A DNA stretch of 48,108 bases from Clostridia bacterium (GTDB lineage: Bacteria > Bacillota > Clostridia > Christensenellales > Aristaeellaceae). The position numbers were made by a program, and so were the translations under genes. The notes under the pieces were generated by a model. That model did no database searches, was not told the DNA's origin, and was given only the letters and a program-made list of their open reading frames with translations. Location of the stretch: NCBI GenBank assembly GCA_017547285.1, contig JAFYQB010000120.1, positions 1-48,108 on the forward strand. The letters run 5' to 3'. This document shows, piece by piece, positions 40,164 through 48,108 of the stretch; the first letter of the stretch is position 1; each line of letters begins with the position of its first letter.

Positions 40164-41024
40164 ATGGCTGGATACCGCGATCGATTGAATGGAAAAACGT
40201 GGATTGCTGCGCACCGCGGCATTGCCGGCGGCGATATTCCCTGTAATTCTGTGGCTGGCTATGAGGCCGCTCTGCTGCAGGGTGCTGACGTGCTGGAACT
40301 GGATATTTCGATTTCTTTGGACGGAACGCTCTATGTATTCCATCCCACCAAAGAGCCGCTGTATCTGGGCGGCGACAAGCTGATCCCCCAGATGCATGAT
40401 GAAGAGCTGGACTCCATGCGCCTGATCAACTCCGATGGCAATCCCTCCACACAGAGCGTGCCGAAGTTCCACGATATTCTGGATCATTTCGGTCAGCGCT
40501 GCGTGCTGAATGTGGATAAGTTCTGGACGGATATCCCCCGCATCGCTGCCGCCATCCGCGAGCACGGTCTGCAGGATCAGGTGATCGTCAAGACGCCGCT
40601 CACGCCGGAATATCTGAAGCAGCTGGAAGAGTACGCATACGATATGCCCTTTATGCCCCTCATCCGCAAGGATGACGGCACGCATGAAATGCTGCTCAAC
40701 AATCCCCGTATCCGCTACATTGGCGCGGAAGTGCTGTTTGATTCCGAGGAAAGCATCTTTGCTTCCCAGGCCTTTGTGGACCGCGTGCATGCAGACGGCT
40801 GCGTATTGTGGGTCAATCCCATCATTTACGATCCCAGAACCCAGCTGGTAGCAGGCCACAATGACGACTGCGCCATTACCGGCGATCCGGACGGAAGCTG
40901 GGGCTGGCTGGTGGAACGCGGCTATGACATTCTGCAGACCGACTGGCCGCTTTCGATGCGCCTGTGGGGCATGCACCGTCATCCGCAGCGCTTTGACAGC
41001 CTTGCCAACTATCAAAAGAAATGA
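40164..41024 (+). CDS. glycerophosphodiester phosphodiesterase family protein
   Basis: The 286-residue TIM-barrel protein has the GDPD signature: WIAAHRGIAGGDIPCNSVAGYEAALLQGAD with the catalytic His-Arg, then VLELDISISLDGTLYVFHPT, where ELD and H supply the metal and acid-base residues. GDPDs split glycerophosphodiesters to glycerol 3-phosphate and an alcohol. It lacks a signal peptide, so it acts inside the cell. It sits 11 bases ahead of an ABC permease gene, so the imported compound might be a phosphodiester-linked glycan or glycerophospho-sugar. Members of this fold can also have other substrates. Confidence 0.85.
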   Translation: MAGYRDRLNGKTWIAAHRGIAGGDIPCNSVAGYEAALLQGADVLELDISISLDGTLYVFHPTKEPLYLGGDKLIPQMHDEELDSMRLINSDGNPSTQSVPKFHDILDHFGQRCVLNVDKFWTDIPRIAAAIREHGLQDQVIVKTPLTPEYLKQLEEYAYDMPFMPLIRKDDGTHEMLLNNPRIRYIGAEVLFDSEESIFASQAFVDRVHADGCVLWVNPIIYDPRTQLVAGHNDDCAITGDPDGSWGWLVERGYDILQTDWPLSMRLWGMHRHPQRFDSLANYQKK

Positions 41025-41035
41025 GGAGAAATACC

Positions 41036-41983
41036 ATGGCGAAAAAGGCAGCGCTCTCCCACGAAGCCCCCTACGGAAAAAGGCTTCTGAGGGACATCCG
41101 CAAGAATTATCCTCTTTACCTGCTGGCTTTGCCCGCAGTGATTGTGATCATCCTGCTGAATTACATGCCCATGTATGGCATTGTAATGGCGTTTCAGGAT
41201 TTCCGCCCTGTGCGCGGCTTCTTTGGCAGCCGTTGGGTAGGCTTTGCAAACTTTGAGCGTTTCTTTAACTCCTACCAGTTCGTGGATCTGCTCAAGAATA
41301 CGCTGACTCTGAGCCTGATGAACCTGCTGTTCACCTTCCCGGTTCCAATTTTCCTGGCGATCATGATCAACCAGGTCTACAAGCCCCGCCTGAAGAAGAC
41401 CATTCAGACCGTGGTGTACCTGCCCCACTTCATCGCTACCGTGGTTCTGGTCAGTATGCTGCACGTGCTGTTCAACACCCGTACCGGTTTGTACGGCGTG
41501 ATCGCCGGTATGTTCGGCGTAACAAACCCGACCAACCTGTTTGCCCTGAAATCCTCCTTCCGCCCCATGTTTATCGGTGCTTCCATCTGGCAGAACGCCG
41601 GCTGGGACTCCATCATCTACATCGCCGCCCTCACCAGCATTGACCCCTCCCTGTATGAGGCCGCAACGGTGGACGGTGCAACCAAGGCGCAGCGCGTATG
41701 GCACATCGACGTGCCCAGCATTCTGCCTACCATGGTCACGCTGCTGATCATGCGCTGCGGCAGCATTATGAACCTGAACTTTGACCGTACATACCTGCTG
41801 CAGAACGACCTGAACATCGGCATTTCCGAAATCATTTCCACCTACGAATACAAGATCGGTCTTGCTCAGGGCCAGTTCAGCTACTCCGCTGCCATCGGCC
41901 TGTTCAACAACATCGTCAATCTGGTTCTTCTGCTGATCGTTAACAAAATCAGCAAGGAAGCATCCGGTACCGGTTTGTGGTAA
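41036..41983 (+). CDS. ABC transporter permease, LplB/UgpA type (cluster 2)
   Basis: The 315-residue membrane protein carries NYMPMYGIVMAFQDFRPVRGFFGS and the EAA loop DPSLYEAATVDGATKAQRVWHIDVP. It is closely related in layout to the cluster 1 permease. The start is ATG 41036, with GAGGAG 7 bases ahead, and not the ATG at 41021. It follows GDPD by 11 bases and precedes the second permease by 18. Confidence 0.93.
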   Translation: MAKKAALSHEAPYGKRLLRDIRKNYPLYLLALPAVIVIILLNYMPMYGIVMAFQDFRPVRGFFGSRWVGFANFERFFNSYQFVDLLKNTLTLSLMNLLFTFPVPIFLAIMINQVYKPRLKKTIQTVVYLPHFIATVVLVSMLHVLFNTRTGLYGVIAGMFGVTNPTNLFALKSSFRPMFIGASIWQNAGWDSIIYIAALTSIDPSLYEAATVDGATKAQRVWHIDVPSILPTMVTLLIMRCGSIMNLNFDRTYLLQNDLNIGISEIISTYEYKIGLAQGQFSYSAAIGLFNNIVNLVLLLIVNKISKEASGTGLW

Positions 41984-42001
41984 GAAAGGAGGAAGAGAAT
42001 C

Positions 42002-42940
42002 ATGGCAAAGAAAGCAAAGAATCCTCAGGATACTCTTGATACAAGCAGTTCTTACCTCCTTCGCAAGAATGCCGGCGCTTCCGACTGGATTTTCAGCATT
42101 ACCATCTGGGTGCTGCTGTTCGCCGTTGTAGCCGTGGTGGCTTATCCGCTGTACTTTGTGGTCATCGCTTCTTTCTCTGATCCTGTAGACGTTGGCATGG
42201 GCCGCACACTGCTTGCGCCGGTCGGCATCTACCTGGAAGGCTATGAAGAGATTTTCCGCTACGACCGTCTGTGGAACGCTTACGGCAACACCATCTTCTA
42301 CACCGTTGCCGGCACTATTCTGCATCTGCTTCTCACCATTCCGATCGCTTACACGATCTCCCGCAAGAACCTGATGCTCAACGGCTTCCTGGCTACTTTC
42401 CTGATCATCACCATGTTCTTCAACGGCGGCACCATTCCGCTGTACATGATGCTTCGCGCCTACGGCTTGCTGAACACCCGCTGGGTACTGATTGTTTCTG
42501 GCTGCGTGAGCGTGTACAACATCATCATCGCCCGCACGTTCTTTGCCAACAGCATCCCCGCCGAGCTAATGGAAGCCGCCGAGATCGACGGCGCCACCGC
42601 CATGCAGACCTTCGTGAAGATTGTTCTGCCCATCTCCATGACCATCATCGCCGTCATCGGCCTGTATGCTGCTGTTGGCTACTGGAACGCCTACAAGCCC
42701 GGCCTGATGTACATCCGCAACGACGAGCTGTTCCCCCTGCAGGTCATTCTGCGCGAGCTGCTGCTGGTGAACATGAACGACATGATGGTTGTCGGCAACG
42801 GCGAAGTGGAGCAGATGCGCAAGGCGGAGCAGATCAAGTACGGCATCATCGTCGTATCCACCCTGCCCATCATGTGTCTGTATCCCATGCTGCAGCGCTT
42901 CTTCGCCAAGGGCGTTATGATCGGTGCTGTAAAGGGCTAA
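42002..42940 (+). CDS. ABC transporter permease, YtcP/UgpE type (cluster 2)
   Basis: The 312-residue membrane protein has SGCVSVYNIIIARTFFANSIP, the EAA loop PAELMEAAEIDGATAMQTFVKIVLP, and the family C-terminus MLQRFFAKGVMIGAVKG. It pairs with the preceding permease. AAGGAGG lies 8-9 bases ahead of ATG. A short hairpin with a T5 run follows immediately after its stop. Confidence 0.93.
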   Translation: MAKKAKNPQDTLDTSSSYLLRKNAGASDWIFSITIWVLLFAVVAVVAYPLYFVVIASFSDPVDVGMGRTLLAPVGIYLEGYEEIFRYDRLWNAYGNTIFYTVAGTILHLLLTIPIAYTISRKNLMLNGFLATFLIITMFFNGGTIPLYMMLRAYGLLNTRWVLIVSGCVSVYNIIIARTFFANSIPAELMEAAEIDGATAMQTFVKIVLPISMTIIAVIGLYAAVGYWNAYKPGLMYIRNDELFPLQVILRELLLVNMNDMMVVGNGEVEQMRKAEQIKYGIIVVSTLPIMCLYPMLQRFFAKGVMIGAVKG

Positions 42941-42958
42941 CTGGCTTCGCCGGTTTTT
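42941..42958 (+). terminator. short hairpin with T-run between permease and binding-protein genes
   Basis: CTGGC-ttc-GCCGG followed by T5 starts at the base after the permease stop. The stem is short and includes a G-U pair, so it is probably a partial terminator or a 3'-end stabiliser that sets different transcript levels for permeases and binding protein. Confidence 0.5.
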
Positions 42959-43077
42959 CCGACGGAGGCTCCGATAACCATACTCCGTCACGCGCAATCC
43001 GGCGTTGCGTTTCATATTCCCCATGATTCTGTTGCCCCATTGAAGGGCATAAGAATAAATAAAAAGGAGGTACCCCA

Positions 43078-44634
43078 ATGAAGAAGATCCTGTCCCTCGT
43101 ACTGGCCCTGATGCTGGTACTGTCCTGCTTCGGCTCCTTCGCCCTGGCGGACGACGTTCCCACCCTGAAGGTTCTGGTTCGTCACGACCCCCGCAGCCCT
43201 AAGATTGGTGAGCTGGACAACTACAAGCGCGCCGAAGAAGCCGCTGGCGTAAAGATTGAGTGGGAATACGTTACTTCTGATGCCTGGAAAGAGCAGAAGT
43301 CCCTGGTTCTGGCCAGCGGCGACCTGCCCGACATTTTCTTCGGCACTCAGACCATCCATCCTTCCGACATCCTGTCCAACATCGAGTACTTCATTCCCCT
43401 GGATGACCTGGTAGCCGAATACGGCGATCAGATTCAGGAAATGTGGGAAGTATACCCCTCCTCCAAGATCGCCAACACCATGCCCGATGGCAAGGTATAC
43501 GGCATCGGCCGCTACATGCCCAACCGTCCCGCTACCCTGATCGGCTCCTACATCAACCAGAAGTGGCTGGATAACCTGGGTCTGGAAACTCCCACCACGC
43601 TGGAAGAGCTGGAGCAGGTTCTGATCGCTTTCCGTGATCTGGACGCTGACGGCGACGGCGACACCACCGACGAGGTTCCGATCCTGGCTCTGTCTCCCTC
43701 CGACGGCAAGCGCGGCATTCAGGCTTTCCGCGGCTACTTCCAGGCTGAAAACTGCGTTGAAAACGAGTTCGGCGTGATCGACGGCAAGGTTACCTTCATG
43801 CCCGCCACCGAAGAGTATCGTCAGTGGATCGAATGGTGTCACTGGCTGCTCGAGGAAGGACTCATCAACGCTGACTGCGTAACCCTCGACCGTGCCACCT
43901 GGACCGCTATGCTGGGCGACGCCAACGGCTCTGCCGGCGGCCTGATCACCACCTGGACCAATGACGAAGCCGGCGCCAACATGGACGACTTCACCATTCT
44001 GGACATCCAGGAAGGCCCCAACGGCAAGGCTTACATGGCTGGCAACAAGGCCAACCTGGCCTGCGGTGTATCCCAGTGGTGCGCTGCTTCCATCACCGTA
44101 AACTGCAAGGATCCCGAAGCCGCTATGCGCTGGATTAACTACTTCTACGATGACGCCAACGGCGCTGAAGCTGCCAACGGCCCCGTAGGTCTGGTTTATG
44201 AAATCGACGAAAACGGCGTGTACCGTTTCATGGAAGACCAGTATGAGACCACCGGTTATCACATCTATGACAACTGGTACTACTCTCTGGGCGACCAGAA
44301 CATCGGTTGGGTAAGCCCCGAGTTCGAAAAGAACTACTTCCCCCCGACTCCCATCGAAGAGCGCAAGTACGTTGTTGACCAGGCTTACCAGGACAACCTG
44401 CGCGACGAAGACTTCATCGTACCTCCCATGGTATTCGATCGCGATTCCAACGACCGTGCCGTTGAAATCAAGACCGACATCGACAAGCTGCTGAAGGAAA
44501 CCGTTGCTGACTGGTTCGTCAACGGCATCACCGACGAGCAGTGGAACGATTACCTCAAGCAGCTCGACAAGATGGGCCTGCAGGAGTACATCGAAATCTA
44601 CCAGAACCGTCTGGATGAAATCCGCGGCAACTAA
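43078..44634 (+). CDS. extracellular solute-binding protein of a carbohydrate ABC importer (cluster 2)
   Basis: The 518-residue protein has a signal peptide (MKKILSLVLALMLVLSCFGSFALA, then DD). The Cys in VLSCFGS could be a poor lipobox; otherwise cleavage after ALA is expected. The mature part has ASGDLPDIFFGTQTI, LIGSYINQKWLDNLGLETPTTLEELEQVL (as parts) and DADGDGDTTDEVPILALSPSDG, typical of LipO/YtcQ-like binding proteins. An AAGGAGG site lies 7-8 bases ahead. It is separated from the permease by 137 bases with a weak hairpin and no obvious promoter. Confidence 0.93.
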   Translation: MKKILSLVLALMLVLSCFGSFALADDVPTLKVLVRHDPRSPKIGELDNYKRAEEAAGVKIEWEYVTSDAWKEQKSLVLASGDLPDIFFGTQTIHPSDILSNIEYFIPLDDLVAEYGDQIQEMWEVYPSSKIANTMPDGKVYGIGRYMPNRPATLIGSYINQKWLDNLGLETPTTLEELEQVLIAFRDLDADGDGDTTDEVPILALSPSDGKRGIQAFRGYFQAENCVENEFGVIDGKVTFMPATEEYRQWIEWCHWLLEEGLINADCVTLDRATWTAMLGDANGSAGGLITTWTNDEAGANMDDFTILDIQEGPNGKAYMAGNKANLACGVSQWCAASITVNCKDPEAAMRWINYFYDDANGAEAANGPVGLVYEIDENGVYRFMEDQYETTGYHIYDNWYYSLGDQNIGWVSPEFEKNYFPPTPIEERKYVVDQAYQDNLRDEDFIVPPMVFDRDSNDRAVEIKTDIDKLLKETVADWFVNGITDEQWNDYLKQLDKMGLQEYIEIYQNRLDEIRGN

Positions 44635-44674
44635 TCTAAGCTGATCGTCTGATTAAGATCATGGCGTAAAGCAG

Positions 44675-44706
44675 GGGGCTGAAGGCGAAAGCCTTCAGCC
44701 CCTTTT
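44675..44706 (+). terminator. terminator of the cluster 2 binding-protein gene
   Basis: GGGGCTGAAGGC-gaaa-GCCTTCAGCCCC is a 12-bp perfect stem with T4, 40 bases past the stop and 55 bases ahead of the GH51-like gene. Confidence 0.92.
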
Positions 44707-44760
44707 CAAACCGTTAAAAGGACCAATGCACGTTCAGAAAAGCCGTGGGAGGCAGAACCA

Positions 44761-46302
44761 ATGAAAGTATCCCGCAAATTATTTGGTTATAACCTCGAGT
44801 GCACCCGCCGCGTGGGCTACAGCGGCATCTATGCCGAAATGCTGGAAAACAACAAGTTCAAAACCGGTACAATCGGCTTTTATCCCGTGGAATGGAACGG
44901 AATGACAGGCTGGGGCCAGTGCACGGAGCATATTCATCTGCGCTCCGGCCACACCTACCAGCTGGCAGCGCTGGGCGGCACACAGACCCGCATCCGCATC
45001 CGCACGGAATACGGCGCTGTACTGTTTGAAGGTGAAGGGCCCCGCGCGCAGTTTTACAGCCAGTTCAGCATTGCGCATGCACGCTTCGAGGCCGTAAGCG
45101 ACGGCGAATTGCGTTATGTATCCATGCAGCTTGCCGACTCCTACCACGGCTGCCGGCGCGATGTGCTGGACGCATTGAAGGCGCTTCACCCCGGCTCGAT
45201 CCGCGTTCCCGGCGGCTGCTATGCCTCCCGCTATTCATGGAAGGATGGCCTGAAGCCGGTAGAGGACCGCGAAGGGATCCACACCGAGAAGAAAAACCTG
45301 TTCAGCGCCAGCAATGATTACGACGGATGCGAGCTGAATATGGACGATTATGCCGCCATTGCCCGCTATGCAGGGGCGGAGCTGGAATATACTGTGCGCC
45401 TGATGAACAACGAACCGCAGGACGCAGCTGATCTGGTGGAATACTGCTGGGGCGGCTCGGATACCGAATGGGGCGCATTGCGCATTGCACGCGGCTATGA
45501 GCAGCCTTATGCCATCCATACCTGGTATATCGGCAATGAGCTGGCGTTCCAGAAGAACAGTCCGCTCAAGCATGCGCAGGCGGCCTGCGAAGTGAGCGAT
45601 CGCTTTGTGAAAGCCATGCGCGCTGTGAAGCCGGATATCAAAACGGTGGTATCCACAGGCATTGTGCCCGAATGGGACCAGGAATTCATCAAAATGGCCA
45701 AAGAGATCAATTACTGTTCCCAGCACGATTACCTGATTGATGCCTATCCCCTGCAGACGCTGGAAACCCTGCTCAAAGCGCCACTGTGCGCCACCCTTCC
45801 CAAGTTGGAACGTGCCAGGGAAACGCTGGGCGAAAAGCCGATGCTTTTTGATGAGTGGAACTCGCGGTGGGGTTCCACGGGCAGCGGCGCGGGCGCCATG
45901 TATGCAGCAGGCGTAAGCACCATGCTCATCCGCAATGCGCACAGGCTCAACCTGCTGGGCGCAAGCTACTTCTGCCCCATCAATGAAGGCTGCATTCGCG
46001 TATATCCGGATCATGTGCTGATGGCGCCCGACGGCGAAGTGCTCAGCCGCATGGCGCTGCATGCAGACGGAGAGTGGGAAGATACGGGCGATGAAGCGGT
46101 CGTTGTGACCCGCCATGACGGATATCAGTATGCTTCTGTACTCAACACCTCCGTGGATCAGGCAAAGAAGGTTCCCTTTGCCGGTGAATATGAGATCATC
46201 ACGCCGGACACAGACCGTGTGATCATTGAAAAATGCGAAGGCGAACTGAAAGAACTGCCTCCGGCCTCTGTTGCCTTCATTCGTACATCCAATAACGTAT
46301 GA
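44761..46302 (+). CDS. GH51-like alpha-L-arabinofuranosidase family protein
   Basis: The 513-residue clan GH-A enzyme carries the two catalytic glutamates expected of GH51: the acid/base in HTWYIGNELAF (about residue 260) and the nucleophile in MLFDEWNSRWG (about residue 364). Supporting motifs are SIRVPGGCYASRYSWKDGL and a C-terminal beta-sandwich ending PPASVAFIRTS. The N-terminal part contains a carbohydrate-binding-like beta region (residues 40-120). No signal peptide is seen, so it is cytoplasmic. IGNEL replaces the usual GNEM/GNEx, and some loops look divergent, so the substrate may not be arabinose. It has a GGGAGG site and follows a terminator. Confidence 0.83.
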   Translation: MKVSRKLFGYNLECTRRVGYSGIYAEMLENNKFKTGTIGFYPVEWNGMTGWGQCTEHIHLRSGHTYQLAALGGTQTRIRIRTEYGAVLFEGEGPRAQFYSQFSIAHARFEAVSDGELRYVSMQLADSYHGCRRDVLDALKALHPGSIRVPGGCYASRYSWKDGLKPVEDREGIHTEKKNLFSASNDYDGCELNMDDYAAIARYAGAELEYTVRLMNNEPQDAADLVEYCWGGSDTEWGALRIARGYEQPYAIHTWYIGNELAFQKNSPLKHAQAACEVSDRFVKAMRAVKPDIKTVVSTGIVPEWDQEFIKMAKEINYCSQHDYLIDAYPLQTLETLLKAPLCATLPKLERARETLGEKPMLFDEWNSRWGSTGSGAGAMYAAGVSTMLIRNAHRLNLLGASYFCPINEGCIRVYPDHVLMAPDGEVLSRMALHADGEWEDTGDEAVVVTRHDGYQYASVLNTSVDQAKKVPFAGEYEIITPDTDRVIIEKCEGELKELPPASVAFIRTSNNV

Positions 46303-46324
46303 TGCGCCGTATTGCCTTGCAGAC

Positions 46325-46365
46325 AAAAAACCTGCCCGCTGTATCCGAACAGCGGACAGGTTTTT
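46325..46365. terminator. bidirectional terminator
   Basis: CCTGcCCGCTGT pairs with ACAGCGGaCAGG, flanked by A- and T-runs, between the convergent GH51-like and URO-D-like genes. Confidence 0.88.
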
Positions 46366-46375
46366 GCATTGATCG

Positions 46376-47422
46376 TCAGCCGCGATCCTTGGAGTGCTTT
46401 TCCACCAGCTTCATCATTTCGCTGGCTTCTTCGGGCGTTTCAATACCCAGAATGATCAGCTGCAGGCCGCGGCAGCTGAGGTTATCCAGCAGCTTTTCCA
46501 CATCGCGCGCCTCCACCTTCATCACAAGGCACTTGCCGGCCTTCTGTATTTTCTGGAACACGGGAATGAATTCCACCGAGCGGGGCTGACCATCCACCTT
46601 GGACCACTGAATGGCGCGCAGATTCTTGAGTGAGAGAAGAGAATCCAGATGGCGGATCTGCTCCATGCCATCCATGTGATACAGCGGATAATCCAGGAAA
46701 CTTGTCAGCTCCTCCAGTTCCGGCATAACGAAGCGGTTGAACATTTCGTTGGAGATCATCACGCTCAGGTCGCACTGCATCTGCGCCAGACGCTTGGGCG
46801 CCCACAGCTGCCAGAGGATGGCATGCCCCTGGTTGTTATCCTGCACCAGTCTGAACAGCTCCTCCTGCGTCTGCTTGTAGATGGGCAGCAGGCGCTGCAC
46901 GCTTTCCTCCACAAATTCAGGTTCTGTCAGCATATCCACAAGCAGTTCTTCCGGCCCACGCACCTCCGCAAGTGCATCCACAAGGCCGGCGTTATCGGAC
47001 ACGGTTACCATGTAATCATCTCTGGACAGTTCCAGCATTCTGCCGATGGTTTCCTTCTGTTTCTGAAAGATATCGGGGCGAAGGAAGCCGATTTGGGAAA
47101 TATCCGGTTCATCGGTCATCCAGTGGTCAAACCAGGTGGTCAGCGGCACACGGTTGGCCCTGCAGCCAAGATATTCTGCAATCGATGTACCAAAGTAAGG
47201 GAAATGAAAAGCGAGCGTTTCGCCAAAGCGGTACTGGTGCTCAAAATTGTAGCGGGCGCGTTTGTCAGCACCTTCCGCGTCGTAGTAGAAGTTGTGACGA
47301 CCGATGCTTTCGTAGTCCGGCTTGTTGACGGTGATGGAAACGCAGCAGCGTTCCAGCGCCTCACGCGCCCAGTAAGCCATCATGCGGCGTTTGATATCTT
47401 CCAGATTGGGATTGTACAGCAT
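46376..47422 (-). CDS. URO-D superfamily-like protein, divergent paralogue
   Basis: The 348-residue protein has an N-terminus (NLEDIKRRMMAYWAREALERCCVSITV) and several central segments (ADKRARYNFEHQYRFGETLAFHFPYFG as parts, DYPLYHMDGMEQIRHLD, LRAIQWSKVDGQPRSVEFIPVFQ) that resemble proteins annotated as URO-D/methyltransferase-like and found beside glycoside hydrolases. The YHMDGMEQIRHLD segment stands where the 38973 gene has LHSCGDVRTL, so the Cys of the zinc-type site is lost. Function is unknown. It converges on the GH51-like gene. Strong GGAGG site. Confidence 0.65.
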   Translation of the reverse strand: MLYNPNLEDIKRRMMAYWAREALERCCVSITVNKPDYESIGRHNFYYDAEGADKRARYNFEHQYRFGETLAFHFPYFGTSIAEYLGCRANRVPLTTWFDHWMTDEPDISQIGFLRPDIFQKQKETIGRMLELSRDDYMVTVSDNAGLVDALAEVRGPEELLVDMLTEPEFVEESVQRLLPIYKQTQEELFRLVQDNNQGHAILWQLWAPKRLAQMQCDLSVMISNEMFNRFVMPELEELTSFLDYPLYHMDGMEQIRHLDSLLSLKNLRAIQWSKVDGQPRSVEFIPVFQKIQKAGKCLVMKVEARDVEKLLDNLSCRGLQLIILGIETPEEASEMMKLVEKHSKDRG

Positions 47423-47512
47423 AAAAATCCTCCTGCTGATGATATAGTCGAAACAGATTTACAAGACTTGCAGTCCTTTCATTCTATACTGACTGATTCA
47501 AACCTGTCTATC

Positions 47513-47540
47513 ATTATAGCACGTAAAAAACCTGTTGCAA
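47513..47540 (-). promoter_or_regulatory. promoter of the leftward URO-D-like gene
   Basis: TTGCAA (47535-47540), a 16-base spacer and an extended -10, TGCTATAAT, with TATAAT at 47513-47518. Between here and 47724 I see nothing else. Confidence 0.7.
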
Positions 47541-47723
47541 GCAACATCAAAACAGAGATGCGAATTCCTTCCTAATCCCCTGCCCAGTCTTTGTTCCTAC
47601 CCAAAAGCCGCGCATCCATTGCTTGAAAAAGAATTTGAAGGCTTTCAGCTTCCATCGTTTTCTGGCTGCTGTGACTTGAATGCCTATTCATGGCACATAG
47701 CACTTACTCGTTAACAAATCAAT

Positions 47724-47780
47724 ATGACACATTACCTGCTCAAAGGCATCATGACCGGCGCGGTAAAGGGTTACTGTTGA
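47724..47780 (+). pseudogene. 3' remnant of a YtcP-type ABC permease gene
   Basis: The in-frame stretch reads MTHYLLKGIMTGAVKGYC then TGA. Its core LLKGIMTGAVKG matches the C-terminus of the cluster 2 permease (FFAKGVMIGAVKG), a signature of this permease class. A stop codon lies 9-12 bases upstream in frame, and no further permease sequence is seen. It is followed by a good terminator. I infer a deletion that left only the tail of an old importer operon, next to repeat copy D. Confidence 0.65.
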
Positions 47781-47806
47781 ACTCATCAAGCGTTTGATCA
47801 AAGTCA

Positions 47807-47840
47807 CCTGCTTTCCACTTGAGGAAAGCAGGCTTTTTTA
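47807..47840 (+). terminator. terminator after the permease remnant
   Basis: CCTGCTTTC pairs with GAAAGCAGG and is followed by T6. It is likely the old terminator of the lost operon. Confidence 0.8.
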
Positions 47841-47946
47841 TATGCGTAGAAACGCTGTACAACCTCATCGTAAAACAAAATCCTCCCCAAGCAAAAGAAC
47901 AAAACAAATGGAGCGGATATGAACCAGCATGGAAACATTTTTTGAG

Positions 47947-48108
47947 AACGCCAGCGTAATGCTGGCGTTTCAGGCCGTCGAAAAAGCTCGCTGACGCGAT
48001 CTTTTCCGCCGAAGAATGCACCGTTTGCCTACTCGCCTGACGGCTCGCCGGGCGGCAAACGGTGTAAGGAAAGCCTTGCTGAGCAAGGCTTCCGAAGCTG
48101 ACGCGCAT
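47947..48108 (+). repeat. structured dispersed repeat, copy D (3' end outside window)
   Basis: It begins with hairpin AACGCCAGC-gtaat-GCTGGCGTT (47947-47969) with no T-run. Then comes the element start (CAGGCCGTCGAAAAAGC), which aligns with copy B from 16279 on with about six mismatches in 135 bases. The window ends inside the CTGACGCGCAT loop. By analogy with copy B a second copy of the left hairpin, with a T-run, should lie about 80 bases beyond the edge. Confidence 0.85.

Noticed and set aside
39252..41015. 587-codon minus-strand open frame
   Set aside because: It is antisense to the URO-D and GDPD genes and spans their intergenic region. No domain or ribosome site supports it.
1..48108. 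CRISPR array, tRNA, rRNA, prophage or transposase genes
   Set aside because: No regularly spaced direct repeats, no cloverleaf with a CCA or TTCGA arm, no integrase, transposase or phage structural motifs were seen by eye.

Overview
The window looks like a chromosomal segment of a gut-type Clostridia bacterium (Firmicutes/Bacillota). Its GC content is moderate to high, Shine-Dalgarno sites are strong (AAGGAGG), and sigma-A promoters are near consensus. It carries a T-box leader, DegV, UppP, a TcdA-type protein and several carbohydrate ABC importers with no ATPase of their own. A Christensenellales- or Oscillospirales-like host is my guess from the style of the signal peptides and repeats. There are no rRNA, tRNA, phage or CRISPR features.

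Layout. 1-6.8 kb (minus strand): an ATP-grasp ligase, an anaerobic glycerol-3-phosphate-dehydrogenase-like trio (GlpA-like FAD protein with BFD domain, NAD/FAD oxidoreductase, DUF1667 protein), then tcdA, a small P-loop NTPase and a TauE/SafE exporter. 7-9.7 kb: one long gene fusing an XRE helix-turn-helix, a cupin and an acyl-CoA synthetase. It is preceded by a complete T-box riboswitch, which is very unusual for such a gene. 9.7-15.5 kb: pnuC with a structured leader, NADP isocitrate dehydrogenase, an XRE/membrane-protein pair with a visible operator, YccF, a membrane protein, DegV and UppP. 15.7-20.6 kb: a cysteine-rich protein, a structured repeat, a 1172-residue secreted protein with about ten SdrD-B-like repeats, and a small membrane protein. 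20.6-24.7 kb: an AraC regulator divergent from a GPH-type sugar transporter and a type B carboxylesterase.

24.9-31.3 kb is an aromatic amino acid operon read leftward: DAHP synthase, pheA, aroB, an aroE-aroK fusion, aroQ, aroA. Ahead of it I find a 25-codon leader peptide whose residues 5-13 are almost all Phe and Tyr, followed by mutually exclusive hairpins and a terminator. This is classical ribosome-mediated attenuation, and it lies below a perfect TTGACA-17-TACAAT promoter. D-serine ammonia-lyase (dsdA) follows.

33-47.4 kb is a carbohydrate region arranged around a LacI regulator. Leftward are two permeases, a solute-binding protein and a GH130 phosphorylase/hydrolase. Rightward are a URO-D-family protein, a glycerophosphodiester phosphodiesterase, two permeases, a solute-binding protein and a GH51-like arabinofuranosidase. 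A second URO-D-like gene faces them. The right edge holds the 3' remnant of another permease gene.

Four copies of a multi-hairpin repeat sit at 3' ends of genes (1-168, 16259-16509, 24676-24817, 47947-end). In one copy a 19-bp terminator hairpin is present on both sides of the element, as if the element inserts at terminators and duplicates the hairpin. The strongest candidates for new biology are the T-box-controlled regulator/acyl-CoA ligase fusion, the Phe/Tyr attenuator, and this terminator-associated repeat.
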